DNA from: Oryzicola mucosus
GTDB taxonomy: Bacteria > Pseudomonadota > Alphaproteobacteria > Rhizobiales > Rhizobiaceae
Length of the DNA: 64,000 nucleotides
Assembly: GCF_014534685.1 (NCBI RefSeq)
Contig: NZ_JACVVX010000001.1
Location: 822,501-886,500, forward strand
Reading direction: 5' to 3'
Made by a program: the position numbers and the translations under genes. Position 1 is the first letter of the stretch; each line of letters starts with the position of its first letter. Below, piece by piece: positions 56,950 through 64,000 of the stretch. The notes under the pieces were generated by a model. That model did not search any database, had not been told where the DNA came from, and was given only the letters and a program-made list of their open reading frames with translations.

Positions 56950-57273
56950 TTATCGATAGGCCAAGGCTCTGGCGATGGTGCCATTCCAGCATCCCTGGAG
57001 AGCGTTGACGCCCAATTTGTTGTAGCGGACGCGGGTTATCGCCGTTGCGCCCAGAGCCGCGGCCTGCGCCTTGGCTTGTTCGAGAGCCGCCGGCTGGTCG
57101 GAGCCACAGACGCTGGCCTTAACCGTTCCCAGCACCGTCGCCTGAAGCGGCAGGATTTCCGACACCTCGACGCTTTGCGTGGCGACCGGCGCGGTAATGT
57201 TGGTCGTATCCCTTGTGCTTGCGCATCCCGCCAGAACGATCGAGGCAGCCGAAATCATCAGCCAACGGTTCAT
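56950..57273 (-). CDS. Small lipoprotein, possibly RcsF-like
   Basis: A 107-residue lipoprotein. The signal is NRWLMISAASIVLAGC with a lipobox LAGC, so the mature protein is lipidated. The mature part has ATVLGTVKASVCGSD, EQAKAQAAALGATAI and ALQGCWNGTIARAL, a beta-alpha-beta pattern with two Cys that resembles RcsF/YajI-like proteins. AAAGG lies 7 bp before the chosen ATG. Exact family uncertain; the frame continuing upstream to 57519 is not coding. Confidence 0.7.
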   Translation of the reverse strand: MNRWLMISAASIVLAGCASTRDTTNITAPVATQSVEVSEILPLQATVLGTVKASVCGSDQPAALEQAKAQAAALGATAITRVRYNKLGVNALQGCWNGTIARALAYR

Positions 57274-57408
57274 GGTCATCCTTTCTTCGACGAACGACAG
57301 GGCCCGTCTTTTGCGGCGCAATATGTTCGTTTTGGTCAGCGATTTCAATTCACCAGTTTCGGCTGCCGGAAATCGGCAAGTCGAAACCAGAGAAGCGAGA
57401 GCGCCAAA

Positions 57409-57446
57409 CAAAGAAAAACCTCCCCGCTTGGTGGGCGGGGAGGTTT
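57409..57446 (-). terminator. Intrinsic terminator of the liv-thiolase operon
   Basis: AAACCTCCCCGC (57416-57427) pairs with GCGGGGAGGTTT (57435-57446). On the minus strand the stem is followed by TTTTTCTTTG. It lies 25 bp beyond the thiolase stop codon, so it ends the large minus-strand operon. Confidence 0.85.
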
Positions 57447-57470
57447 GCATGATGGTCGCTGCCAGGTTTT

Positions 57471-58649
57471 TCAGACGCGCTCGAAGATGGCGGCGATGCC
57501 CTGTCCGCCGCCGATGCACATGGTGACGAGGCCATGACGCTGCTTAAGGCGTTCGAGTTCGTACAGACATTTGACGGTGTTGATGGCGCCCGTCGCGCCG
57601 ACCGGGTGGCCGATGGAGATGCCGCTGCCATTCGGGTTGACGCGCGCCGGATCGAAATTGAGTTCGCGAGCGACGGCGCAGGCCTGGGCGGCAAAGGCCT
57701 CATTGGCTTCGATGACGGCGAAATCGTCGACCGTTAGCCCGGCGCGCTCCATGGCGATGCGGCTTGCGGGCACAGGGCCAATGCCCATGATGGTGGGGTC
57801 GACACCCGCATAACCCCAGGAGACGAGGCGGGCCATAGGCTTGAGCCCTTGCGCCTTCACCGCCTCTTCGCTGGCCAGGACCAGGGCGGCGGCGCCGTCA
57901 TTCATGCCCGATGCGTTGCCGGCGGTGACGCTGCCACCCTCCTTGAACACGGTGGGAAGCGCGCGCAGATCTTCGATGCTGACCTCGGCACGGATGTGCT
58001 CGTCGGTCGTGAACTGAACTTCGCGCCGCTTCTGCTTGACGGTCACTGGGACGATCTGGTCGCGGAAGCGGCCTTCTTCGGTGGCGCGTGCCGCCCGTCT
58101 ATGGCTTTCCACGGCATAGGCGTCCTGGTCGTCGCGGGAAATGCCGAACTGTTCGGCGACGTTTTCCGCAGTTACCCCCATCAGGATGCGATGGAACGGA
58201 TCGGTCAGCGCACCCTTCAGCGCATCGACAAGGCCGGTATCGCCGAACCGCGCACCCCAGCGGGTGGAGGGCGAATGATAGGGGATGCGGCTCATGCTTT
58301 CCGCGCCGCCCGCCACCGCGACCTCGGCGTCGCCCAGCATGATCGTATGGGCGGCGGTCAGCACAGCCTGCAGTCCGGAGCCGCAGAGACGGTTGAGCGT
58401 CAGTGCTGGCGCTTCCTTGGGCACGCCGCCGTCGATGCCGGCAATGCGCGCAAGGAACGGGTCTTTGGGCTCGGACTGGATGACCTGGCCGAAAACGACA
58501 TGTCCAACCGAAGCAGGGTCGATCGCAGCGCGTTTGACGGCTTCCCTGACAACGGTGGCTCCCAGCGCGCTGGGGGCGATATCCTTGAGTGAGCCGCCAT
58601 AGGTTCCGACCGCGGTTCGCGCGCCTGCGACGATGTAGATGGTCTTCAT
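57471..58649 (-). CDS. Acetyl-CoA C-acyltransferase (thiolase)
   Basis: A 392-residue thiolase. The acyl-accepting Cys is in NRLCGSGLQAV near residue 88, the His in ISIGHPVGATGAI, and the second Cys in CIGGGQGIAAIF. It can cleave 3-oxoacyl-CoA or condense two acetyl-CoA. It is the last gene of the operon with acyl-CoA dehydrogenase and enoyl-CoA hydratase, which favours the catabolic direction. The gap to the permease gene is 28 bp. Confidence 0.93.
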   Translation of the reverse strand: MKTIYIVAGARTAVGTYGGSLKDIAPSALGATVVREAVKRAAIDPASVGHVVFGQVIQSEPKDPFLARIAGIDGGVPKEAPALTLNRLCGSGLQAVLTAAHTIMLGDAEVAVAGGAESMSRIPYHSPSTRWGARFGDTGLVDALKGALTDPFHRILMGVTAENVAEQFGISRDDQDAYAVESHRRAARATEEGRFRDQIVPVTVKQKRREVQFTTDEHIRAEVSIEDLRALPTVFKEGGSVTAGNASGMNDGAAALVLASEEAVKAQGLKPMARLVSWGYAGVDPTIMGIGPVPASRIAMERAGLTVDDFAVIEANEAFAAQACAVARELNFDPARVNPNGSGISIGHPVGATGAINTVKCLYELERLKQRHGLVTMCIGGGQGIAAIFERV

Positions 58650-58677
58650 TGCTATCGCTGTCCTTGAATTGAGTGAA

Positions 58678-59613
58678 TTACGAAGCGCGGCGGGCGCGGA
58701 TCTTGCGCAGGACCCTGTCCAACTCGCCGACGACGCCTCGGCGGAAGAACATGATGACCAGGAGCAGGATGACGCCCTGTGCGATCAAGGCCCATTCGCC
58801 GAAATCGGCGAGATAGTCGTTGAGCAGGATGATTATGCCCGCGCCGACGATGGGGCCGCTCAGCGTTCCCAGGCCGCCAAGCAGCGTCATCAGGATGACC
58901 TCGCTGGAGATCGGGAACGAGACGTCGGTCAGCGTGGCGAACTGGAAGACGGTGGCTTTCAGGCCGCCTGCCAGGCCGGCCAGGGCTGCCGACAGGACGA
59001 AGGCCACCAGCTTGAACCGCTCGGGTTTGAACCCAAGCGATTCGACGCGCTGGTCGTTGTCGCGGATCGCCTTGAGCACCTCGCCGAAGGGCGAATGCAC
59101 GATGCGGTAGAAGAACCAGACGCTGAGCACGGTGATGCCGAGAACGACATAATAGAAGGTGAAGCTGCTGGAGATGTCGAAGACGCCGAACAGAGCCGAC
59201 CGCGGTATGCTCTGCATGCCGTCTTCGCCACCGGTAAACGGGGCCCGCAGCAAGAGGAAATAGACGAACTGGGCAATAGCGAAGGTGATCATGGCGAACT
59301 GGATGCCGCTGCGGCGCAGCGCAATCAAGCCGACGAACAAGCCCAGCAGCGCCGTGGCGCCCGCACCTCCCAGCAAAGCGAGTTCCAGCGACAGACCCGT
59401 GGTCTTGAGCAGATAGCCGGTGACGTAGGCGGCACTGCCGAAGAACATGGCATGGCCGAAGCAGAGCAGGCCGGTATAGCCCAGGAGCAGGTTGAACGAG
59501 CAGGCGAAGATGACGAAGCACAGGATCGTCATCAGCGTCACCGGATAGGCGAAGAAGGGGGCTGCGATCAACAGGACCGCGAGCACGCCGAGCAACAGGA
59601 TACGCGTCATCAT
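58678..59613 (-). CDS. livM: Liv-type ABC transporter permease LivM
   Basis: A 311-residue inner-membrane permease with eight to nine membrane segments. Family signatures are LLLGYTGLLCFGHAMFFG near residue 40 and ERFKLVAFVLSAALAGLAGG near residue 205. The start overlaps the livH stop by 4 bp. The longer open frame reaching 60327 is a shadow of livH in another frame. It makes the translocation pore with LivH. Confidence 0.92.
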   Translation of the reverse strand: MMTRILLLGVLAVLLIAAPFFAYPVTLMTILCFVIFACSFNLLLGYTGLLCFGHAMFFGSAAYVTGYLLKTTGLSLELALLGGAGATALLGLFVGLIALRRSGIQFAMITFAIAQFVYFLLLRAPFTGGEDGMQSIPRSALFGVFDISSSFTFYYVVLGITVLSVWFFYRIVHSPFGEVLKAIRDNDQRVESLGFKPERFKLVAFVLSAALAGLAGGLKATVFQFATLTDVSFPISSEVILMTLLGGLGTLSGPIVGAGIIILLNDYLADFGEWALIAQGVILLLVIMFFRRGVVGELDRVLRKIRARRAS

Positions 59614-60494
59614 CGGGTTTTCTCCGCCCCGGAAAACAGGCCGTTGGGCCGGACGAGCAGGGCCAGGATCATGAACAGGAAGATCACGACATTGGCGGCT
59701 TCGGGATAGACGATCTTGGTCAGCGCCTCGACAAGGCCGAGCATGTAGCCGGTGGCGACGGCGCCGATGATCGATCCCATGCCGCCGATGACGACGACAG
59801 CGAAGATGACGATCATGATGCTGGAGCCCATCGAGGGCGAGACCTGGTAGATCGGCGCGGCCAGCACGCCGGAAAGCGCCGCGAGGCCGACGCCGAAGCC
59901 ATAGGTCAGCGTGACCATGCGGGGTACGTTGATGCCGAAGGTCTCGACGATGTCCGGCTTTTCGTTGGCGGCGCGCAGATAGGCGCCGAGCTTGGTATGC
60001 TCGATGAGCAGCCAGGAGCCGATGCAGGTGACGATGGAAAACAGCACCACCCAGAGCCGGTAATAGGGCAGGAACATGAAGCCGAGATTGACCCCGCCTG
60101 GGATCGGGCTCGAATAGGGCAGGCCGCTGGACCCATATTGCTGGCGGATGAGCCCTTCGACGATCAGCGCCACCGCATAGGTGGCGAGCAGGCCATAGAG
60201 ATGGTCGAGATTCTGCAGCGGCCGCAGGATCGTCCGCTCCATGACCATGCCCAGCACAGCCACGATGACGGGCGCGAGCACAAGCGAGGGCCAGTAGGGA
60301 ATGCCGAGATAGTTGAGCAGCACCCACGTGACGAAGGCGCCGAGCATATATTGTGCGCCATGGGCGAAATTGACGACGTGCATCAGGCCGAAGATAATCG
60401 CCAGCCCCATGCTGAGCATGGCGTAGAACGATCCGTTGATCAGGCCGATGAGAAGCTGGCCGAAGATCAGTTGCGGGGAAATGGCATCGAACAT
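59610..60494 (-). CDS. livH: Liv-type ABC transporter permease LivH
   Basis: A 294-residue inner-membrane permease. The N-terminal LINGSFYAMLSMGLAIIFGLM and HVVNFAHGAQYMLGAF, and the C-terminal VVIGGMGSIIGAVATGYMLG, are family signatures. It pairs with LivM. The gap to livF is only 4 bp. The substrate class of such transporters ranges from branched-chain amino acids to aromatic acids and amides. Confidence 0.92.
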   Translation of the reverse strand: MFDAISPQLIFGQLLIGLINGSFYAMLSMGLAIIFGLMHVVNFAHGAQYMLGAFVTWVLLNYLGIPYWPSLVLAPVIVAVLGMVMERTILRPLQNLDHLYGLLATYAVALIVEGLIRQQYGSSGLPYSSPIPGGVNLGFMFLPYYRLWVVLFSIVTCIGSWLLIEHTKLGAYLRAANEKPDIVETFGINVPRMVTLTYGFGVGLAALSGVLAAPIYQVSPSMGSSIMIVIFAVVVIGGMGSIIGAVATGYMLGLVEALTKIVYPEAANVVIFLFMILALLVRPNGLFSGAEKTR

Positions 60495-60498
60495 CGCA

Positions 60499-61224
60499 TC
60501 AAACCCCTAGATAGCTCTGGACGCGTTCCATATCGCTGTCGAGCTGGGCGGCGCTGAGAATGTCGACCACCTTTCCGTTCTCGACAACGACGTGACGGTC
60601 GGCGACGCGCTTGGCGAAGCGCAGGTTCTGCTCCACCAGGATGATGGTGAAGCCGCGCGCCTTCAGCCGCAGGATGAGCTCGCCGATCTCCTTGACGACG
60701 ACGGGCGCAAGCCCCTCGCTGGGCTCGTCGAGCAGCAAAAAGCGCGATCCCGTGCGCAGGATGCGGGCAATGGCCAGCATCTGCTGCTCGCCGCCCGACA
60801 GCTTGGTGCCCTGGCTCGAAGCGCGGCTGCGCAGATTGGGGAAGGCTTCCAGCAGCTCTTCGTCGCCCATGCCGCCCGATTGCAGTACCGGCGGCAGCGT
60901 GAGGTTCTCCTTGACCGAGAGCGAGGAGAAGATGGCGCGCTCTTCCGGGCAGTAGCCGATGCCCTTGCGGGCGATCTCGTAGATGCGGCGGCCAATAAGC
61001 TGGTCGCCGTTGAAGGTGATCGAGCCGGTGCGCTTCTTGACGATACCCATGATCGAGCGGAGCGTGGTGGTCTTGCCCGCGCCGTTGCGACCGATCAGCG
61101 TCAGCAACTCGCCTTCGCGCACGTCGAAGGAAATGCCGTGCAGCACCTTGGATTCGGCGTACCAGGCACTGAGGTTTTCGACCGATAGAACGGTTCTGGC
61201 CAAGGTCTCGGCTTCAGTCGTCAT
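60499..61224 (-). CDS. livF: Liv-type ABC transporter ATP-binding protein LivF
   Basis: A 241-residue ATPase with Walker A GRNGAGKT (residues 45-52), signature LSGGEQQML and Walker B FLLLDEPSEGLAP, the last typical of LivF. Its start overlaps the end of livG by 11 bp. With LivG it drives uptake through LivHM. Confidence 0.93.
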   Translation of the reverse strand: MTTEAETLARTVLSVENLSAWYAESKVLHGISFDVREGELLTLIGRNGAGKTTTLRSIMGIVKKRTGSITFNGDQLIGRRIYEIARKGIGYCPEERAIFSSLSVKENLTLPPVLQSGGMGDEELLEAFPNLRSRASSQGTKLSGGEQQMLAIARILRTGSRFLLLDEPSEGLAPVVVKEIGELILRLKARGFTIILVEQNLRFAKRVADRHVVVENGKVVDILSAAQLDSDMERVQSYLGV

Positions 61225-62014
61225 CGACGCCTCCCATATAGGCGGTGATCACGTCCGGATTGGACGAGACCTCGGCGTAGCTGCCCTCGGTGAGCAACTG
61301 GCCATGCTGCAGCACGGTGATGCGGTCGCAAAGAGTGGAGACGACCGAGAGATTGTGTTCGACGATCAGCACGGTCCGGCCTTTGGCGGCTTCGCGGATC
61401 AATTCCGTGATGGGCTCGATGTCCTCATGGCCCATGCCGGCGGTCGGCTCGTCCAGCAGCATGATCTGCGGGTCGAGCGCCAGGGTCGTGGCGATCTCCA
61501 GCGCGCGCTTCTTGCCATAGGAAAGCTCGGCCGCCGTCAGGTTGCGCGACTGCGCAAGGCCGACGCGGTCGAGCAGTTCCTCGGCCCGCGCATTCAGCGG
61601 TTCGACGGCGCTTAGCGAGCGCCAGAAATGGAACGCCTTGCCATAGGCCGATTGCAGCGCGACGCGGACATTCTCCAGCGCCGTCAGATGCGGGAACGTC
61701 GCCGAAATTTGGAACGATCGAACCAGCCCCAGGCGCGCCACGTCGGCTGCGCGCATGCCTGTGATGTCGCGGCCCTCGAAAGTGATCGTGCCGGCCGTCG
61801 GCGTCAGCGTCTTGGTCAGGAGGTTGAAGCAGGTCGTTTTGCCCGCCCCGTTGGGACCGATCAACGCGTGAATGCTGCCGCGGCGGATGGACAAGTCGAC
61901 ATTCTTGACAGCATGGAAGCCGCCAAACTGCTTGGTCAGCCCACGCGCGGTGAGCGCATAGGCCGATGCATCGGCATCCGGTCGCCTCTCATCGAGGCTT
62001 AACGTTTCGCTCAT
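61214..62014 (-). CDS. livG: Liv-type ABC transporter ATP-binding protein LivG
   Basis: A 266-residue ATPase with Walker A GPNGAGKT (residues 53-60), the LivG-type signature LSYGKKRALEIA and Walker B IMLLDEPTAGMG. The first 20 residues are an extra polar tail. It lies 36 bp after the acyl-CoA dehydrogenase gene in the same operon. No periplasmic binding protein is found in the visible part of this operon; it may lie outside the window. Confidence 0.93.
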   Translation of the reverse strand: MSETLSLDERRPDADASAYALTARGLTKQFGGFHAVKNVDLSIRRGSIHALIGPNGAGKTTCFNLLTKTLTPTAGTITFEGRDITGMRAADVARLGLVRSFQISATFPHLTALENVRVALQSAYGKAFHFWRSLSAVEPLNARAEELLDRVGLAQSRNLTAAELSYGKKRALEIATTLALDPQIMLLDEPTAGMGHEDIEPITELIREAAKGRTVLIVEHNLSVVSTLCDRITVLQHGQLLTEGSYAEVSSNPDVITAYMGGVDDD

Positions 62015-62050
62015 TCGGTTCCTCCCGTTTGCGCGCTGATCAGGCTGGTC

Positions 62051-63217
62051 CTAACCCGGCAGCCTGAGGACCGCCTTGGCCAGGATGTTGCGCTGGATTT
62101 CATTGGAGCCGCCAAAGATGGCGGGTGCGCGCGAATCCAGAAACAGGTTCATGGCGTCGACCTTGGTGTCGCCGGCGTCGAGATCGTCTTCGAAGCGGGC
62201 AGCCTCGCCCGCGATCTCCAGCATTTCCTCGGTGATGCGCTGATAAAGCTCGGTGTTGAAGATTTTCAGCACCGAGACATCCGCTTCCAGGTCGCCGCCG
62301 GCGCGCAGCACCTTGGCGAAGCGCTCAAAGGCCGAGCCGAGGTCGTAGACATCCAGCCTGTGGCGGGCATAACGCGACAGGAACGCCTTGTCCTCGAACT
62401 TGCCGGTGGCTTCCGCCAACGTTTCCAGACGCGCCAGCGCATATTCTGGCCGGGTCGGAGCGCCGAGAAAGATGCGCTCATGGCCGAGCACGGACTTGGC
62501 CAGCGTCCAGCCCTGATCGACTTCGCCGACAAGATTGCCGGCGGGCACGGGCACATCGTCGAAGAAGACTTCACAGAAGTCGGCTTCCTCGCGCAGATTG
62601 GGGATCGGCCGGATGCGGACGCCGGGCGTGCGCAGATCGACCAGCAGTACGGATATGCCTTCCTGGCGCTTGCCTTCGACCTTGCGGGTGCGGACCAGCA
62701 GCAAAATCCAGTTGGCGCAATGGGCCAGCGTGGTCCAGATCTTCTGGCCGTTGACGACGAATTCATCGCCATCGCGGACGGCCGAGGTCTTCAGCGAGGC
62801 GAGGTCGGAGCCGGAGTTGGGCTCGGAATAGCCCTGGCACCAGACATGCTCGCCCGACAGGATGCGCGGCAGGTAGTAAGCCCTCTGCTCGTCGGTGCCA
62901 TATTGCAGCAAAAGCGGGCCGGTCAGCCCGATGCCATGGTCGGGAATGCGTGGGCAGCCGAGCCGGGCCCACTCCTCGACATAGATCATGTGCTTGGCAG
63001 GGTTCAGCCCCATGCCGCCATAGGCCTGCGGCCAGGTTGGCGCGAGCCAGCCCTTGTTGGCCAGAGCGTGATACCATTCGGCCACTTCGTCGAAGAGCGG
63101 GCGCTGCTTGCGCATGAAGCGCAGCTCCGCCGGGCAATTGGCATCGACCCAGTCGCGGAAGATACGGCGGAAGTCCTCGTCGGGAAGCGTGTTCCAGTCC
63201 TGCTGCGGCTCGGCCAT
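62051..63217 (-). CDS. Acyl-CoA dehydrogenase
   Basis: A 388-residue flavoprotein of the acyl-CoA dehydrogenase family. The FAD/substrate signature is CQGYSEPNSGSDLASLKTS, and the C-terminal AIFGGSNEIQRNILAK is the usual tetramer/FAD contact. It catalyses the first oxidation of an acyl-CoA. Its start shares a base with the stop of the preceding hydratase gene (TAATG). Chain or ring specificity is unknown. Confidence 0.92.
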   Translation of the reverse strand: MAEPQQDWNTLPDEDFRRIFRDWVDANCPAELRFMRKQRPLFDEVAEWYHALANKGWLAPTWPQAYGGMGLNPAKHMIYVEEWARLGCPRIPDHGIGLTGPLLLQYGTDEQRAYYLPRILSGEHVWCQGYSEPNSGSDLASLKTSAVRDGDEFVVNGQKIWTTLAHCANWILLLVRTRKVEGKRQEGISVLLVDLRTPGVRIRPIPNLREEADFCEVFFDDVPVPAGNLVGEVDQGWTLAKSVLGHERIFLGAPTRPEYALARLETLAEATGKFEDKAFLSRYARHRLDVYDLGSAFERFAKVLRAGGDLEADVSVLKIFNTELYQRITEEMLEIAGEAARFEDDLDAGDTKVDAMNLFLDSRAPAIFGGSNEIQRNILAKAVLRLPG

Positions 63218-63993
63218 TAGATCGTATCCTTGAAGACGGGCTTCCGCTTTTCCAGAAAGGCGCGCATCGCTTCCTTGGAATCCTCGTGCTGCACCATCTC
63301 GTTGGTCAGGTTCTGTTCGAAACGATAGCCGTCGCGGAGCGGCATGTTCGCGACCGTGTTGATCGCCCGCTTGGCCAGGCTGAGCGCTTTCGGGCTCTTG
63401 GAGGCGATGTTGCGCGCGATCTCCATCGCCGCATCCATCAGCTCCTCGAGCGGCACGCAGGCCTCGATGATGCCCCGGCGATAGGCTTCGGAAGCGGGCA
63501 GCCGATAGCCGGTCAGGATCATCCGACGGGCAAGCGAATGCGGGAACAGGCGCATCGTGTGGCTCGCGCCGCCCATCAGGCCGATGTCGATTTCGGGCAT
63601 GCAGAAGAAAGCGTTGTCCGAGGCCAAAATGATGTCGGCATTGATGATCGGCGCCATGCCGACGCCCAGCGCAGGGCCGTTGACGGCGGCAATCACCGGC
63701 TTGTTGGATTCCATGATGCAGTTGCCGACCTCGCGCATGCGGCGCATATGCCGCGTGGTGTCGCCGGGCTGGCCGCCGACCTTGCCACGTGCCTTGATGT
63801 CGGCACCGGCCGAGAAAATCTTCTCGCGACCGGTCACGACGATGCAGCGAACGTCTGTGGCGTCATAGAGTTCATCGAACACCTGGATCATCTCTTCGCT
63901 GAACTCCAGCGACCAGGCGTTCACCGGCGGCGAGTCCATCTTCACCAGCGCGACGTGGTCTTCGATGGTAACCTTGATGAGATTGTTGAGCAT
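63217..63993 (-). CDS. Enoyl-CoA hydratase/isomerase family protein
   Basis: A 258-residue crotonase-fold enzyme. The oxyanion-hole segments are VTGREKIFSAGADIKA and AAVNGPALGVGMAPII, and the catalytic Glu region is FCMPEIDIGLMGGASHTM. It hydrates the enoyl-CoA made by the dehydrogenase. It is the first visible gene of the operon; 7 bp upstream the window ends, so its promoter and possible preceding genes are not seen. Confidence 0.92.
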   Translation of the reverse strand: MLNNLIKVTIEDHVALVKMDSPPVNAWSLEFSEEMIQVFDELYDATDVRCIVVTGREKIFSAGADIKARGKVGGQPGDTTRHMRRMREVGNCIMESNKPVIAAVNGPALGVGMAPIINADIILASDNAFFCMPEIDIGLMGGASHTMRLFPHSLARRMILTGYRLPASEAYRRGIIEACVPLEELMDAAMEIARNIASKSPKALSLAKRAINTVANMPLRDGYRFEQNLTNEMVQHEDSKEAMRAFLEKRKPVFKDTI

Positions 63994-64000
63994 TTTATCC

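Noticed and set aside
59614-60327. N-terminal extension of livM to 549 residues
   Set aside because: The extension reads livH in a wrong frame; ATG at 59613 overlaps the livH stop by 4 bp and gives the normal LivM length.

Overview
The window reads as a stretch of chromosome from a high-GC alphaproteobacterium of the order Hyphomicrobiales, most likely a Mesorhizobium-like member of the Phyllobacteriaceae. This rests on the gene order ruvC-ruvA-ruvB-ybgC-tolQRAB, the order rsmB-heparinase-purH, a usg gene, an RcdA-family (DUF1465) gene with a CtrA box, 6S RNA placed upstream of the 5-formyltetrahydrofolate cyclo-ligase gene, and a tRNA-Arg(CCU) gene interrupted by a group I intron, as known from Agrobacterium. 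The genus is an inference from gene content, not from a database search. No phage, insertion sequence, integrase or CRISPR array was seen.

Layout. 1-3.6 kb: a CoxE-like VWA gene and a MoxR ATPase gene on the minus strand, separated by debris (a frameshifted vapC with an antitoxin remnant, a GNAT gene, and a metallo-beta-lactamase pseudogene with two frameshifts). 3.7-10.1 kb: 6S RNA, folate and phosphodiesterase genes, TerC, an MBL-fold hydrolase, an ABC-F ATPase, YebC and a SelW-like protein. 10.1-10.6 kb: a short minus-strand unit with two very small ORFs, an unusually long Shine-Dalgarno match and an intrinsic terminator. 10.6-18.7 kb: an ankyrin protein, acetyl-CoA synthetase, Usg, a Liv-type binding protein, a DUF2235 hydrolase and an aldo/keto reductase. 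18.97-19.27 kb: the split tRNA. 19.4-31 kb: a CoA-ester lyase with a MaoC hydratase, small exported or processing enzymes (nuclease, transglutaminase), the SDHAF4-like protein, htpX-rsmB, heparinase, purH, a ceramidase-like protein and DUF1223. 31-39.7 kb: rcdA, then ruvC, ruvA, ruvB, with one complete AbrB/VapC-type toxin-antitoxin module inserted in each of the two ruv gaps, followed by ybgC and tolQRAB, closed by a strong terminator with no pal gene.

40-49.6 kb is a catabolic island: a Tat-exported NMT1/SsuA-like binding protein with its ATPase and permease, a FAD oxidoreductase, a class III CoA-transferase, an enoyl-CoA hydratase, a LysR regulator, an amidohydrolase, and, convergently, a 7Fe ferredoxin with a DapA-family lyase/synthase. 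The plus-strand genes overlap or nearly touch, so they probably act together on one substrate, which I cannot name. 49.8-52.7 kb holds a probable lipid-modification group (DUF1295, a cyclopropane-synthase-like methyltransferase, a membrane protein, DUF2177). 53.2-56.8 kb holds pobR/pobA (4-hydroxybenzoate to protocatechuate) and an aldehyde dehydrogenase. 57.4-64 kb is one minus-strand operon that couples a complete LivHMGF permease/ATPase set to an acyl-CoA dehydrogenase, an enoyl-CoA hydratase and a thiolase, consistent with uptake and beta-oxidation of an organic acid.

The most noteworthy features are the two toxin-antitoxin modules packed inside the ruvCAB operon, the intron-split tRNA-Arg, the 23-codon ORF with a near-complete anti-Shine-Dalgarno match, and the uncharacterised catabolic island directly after tolB.
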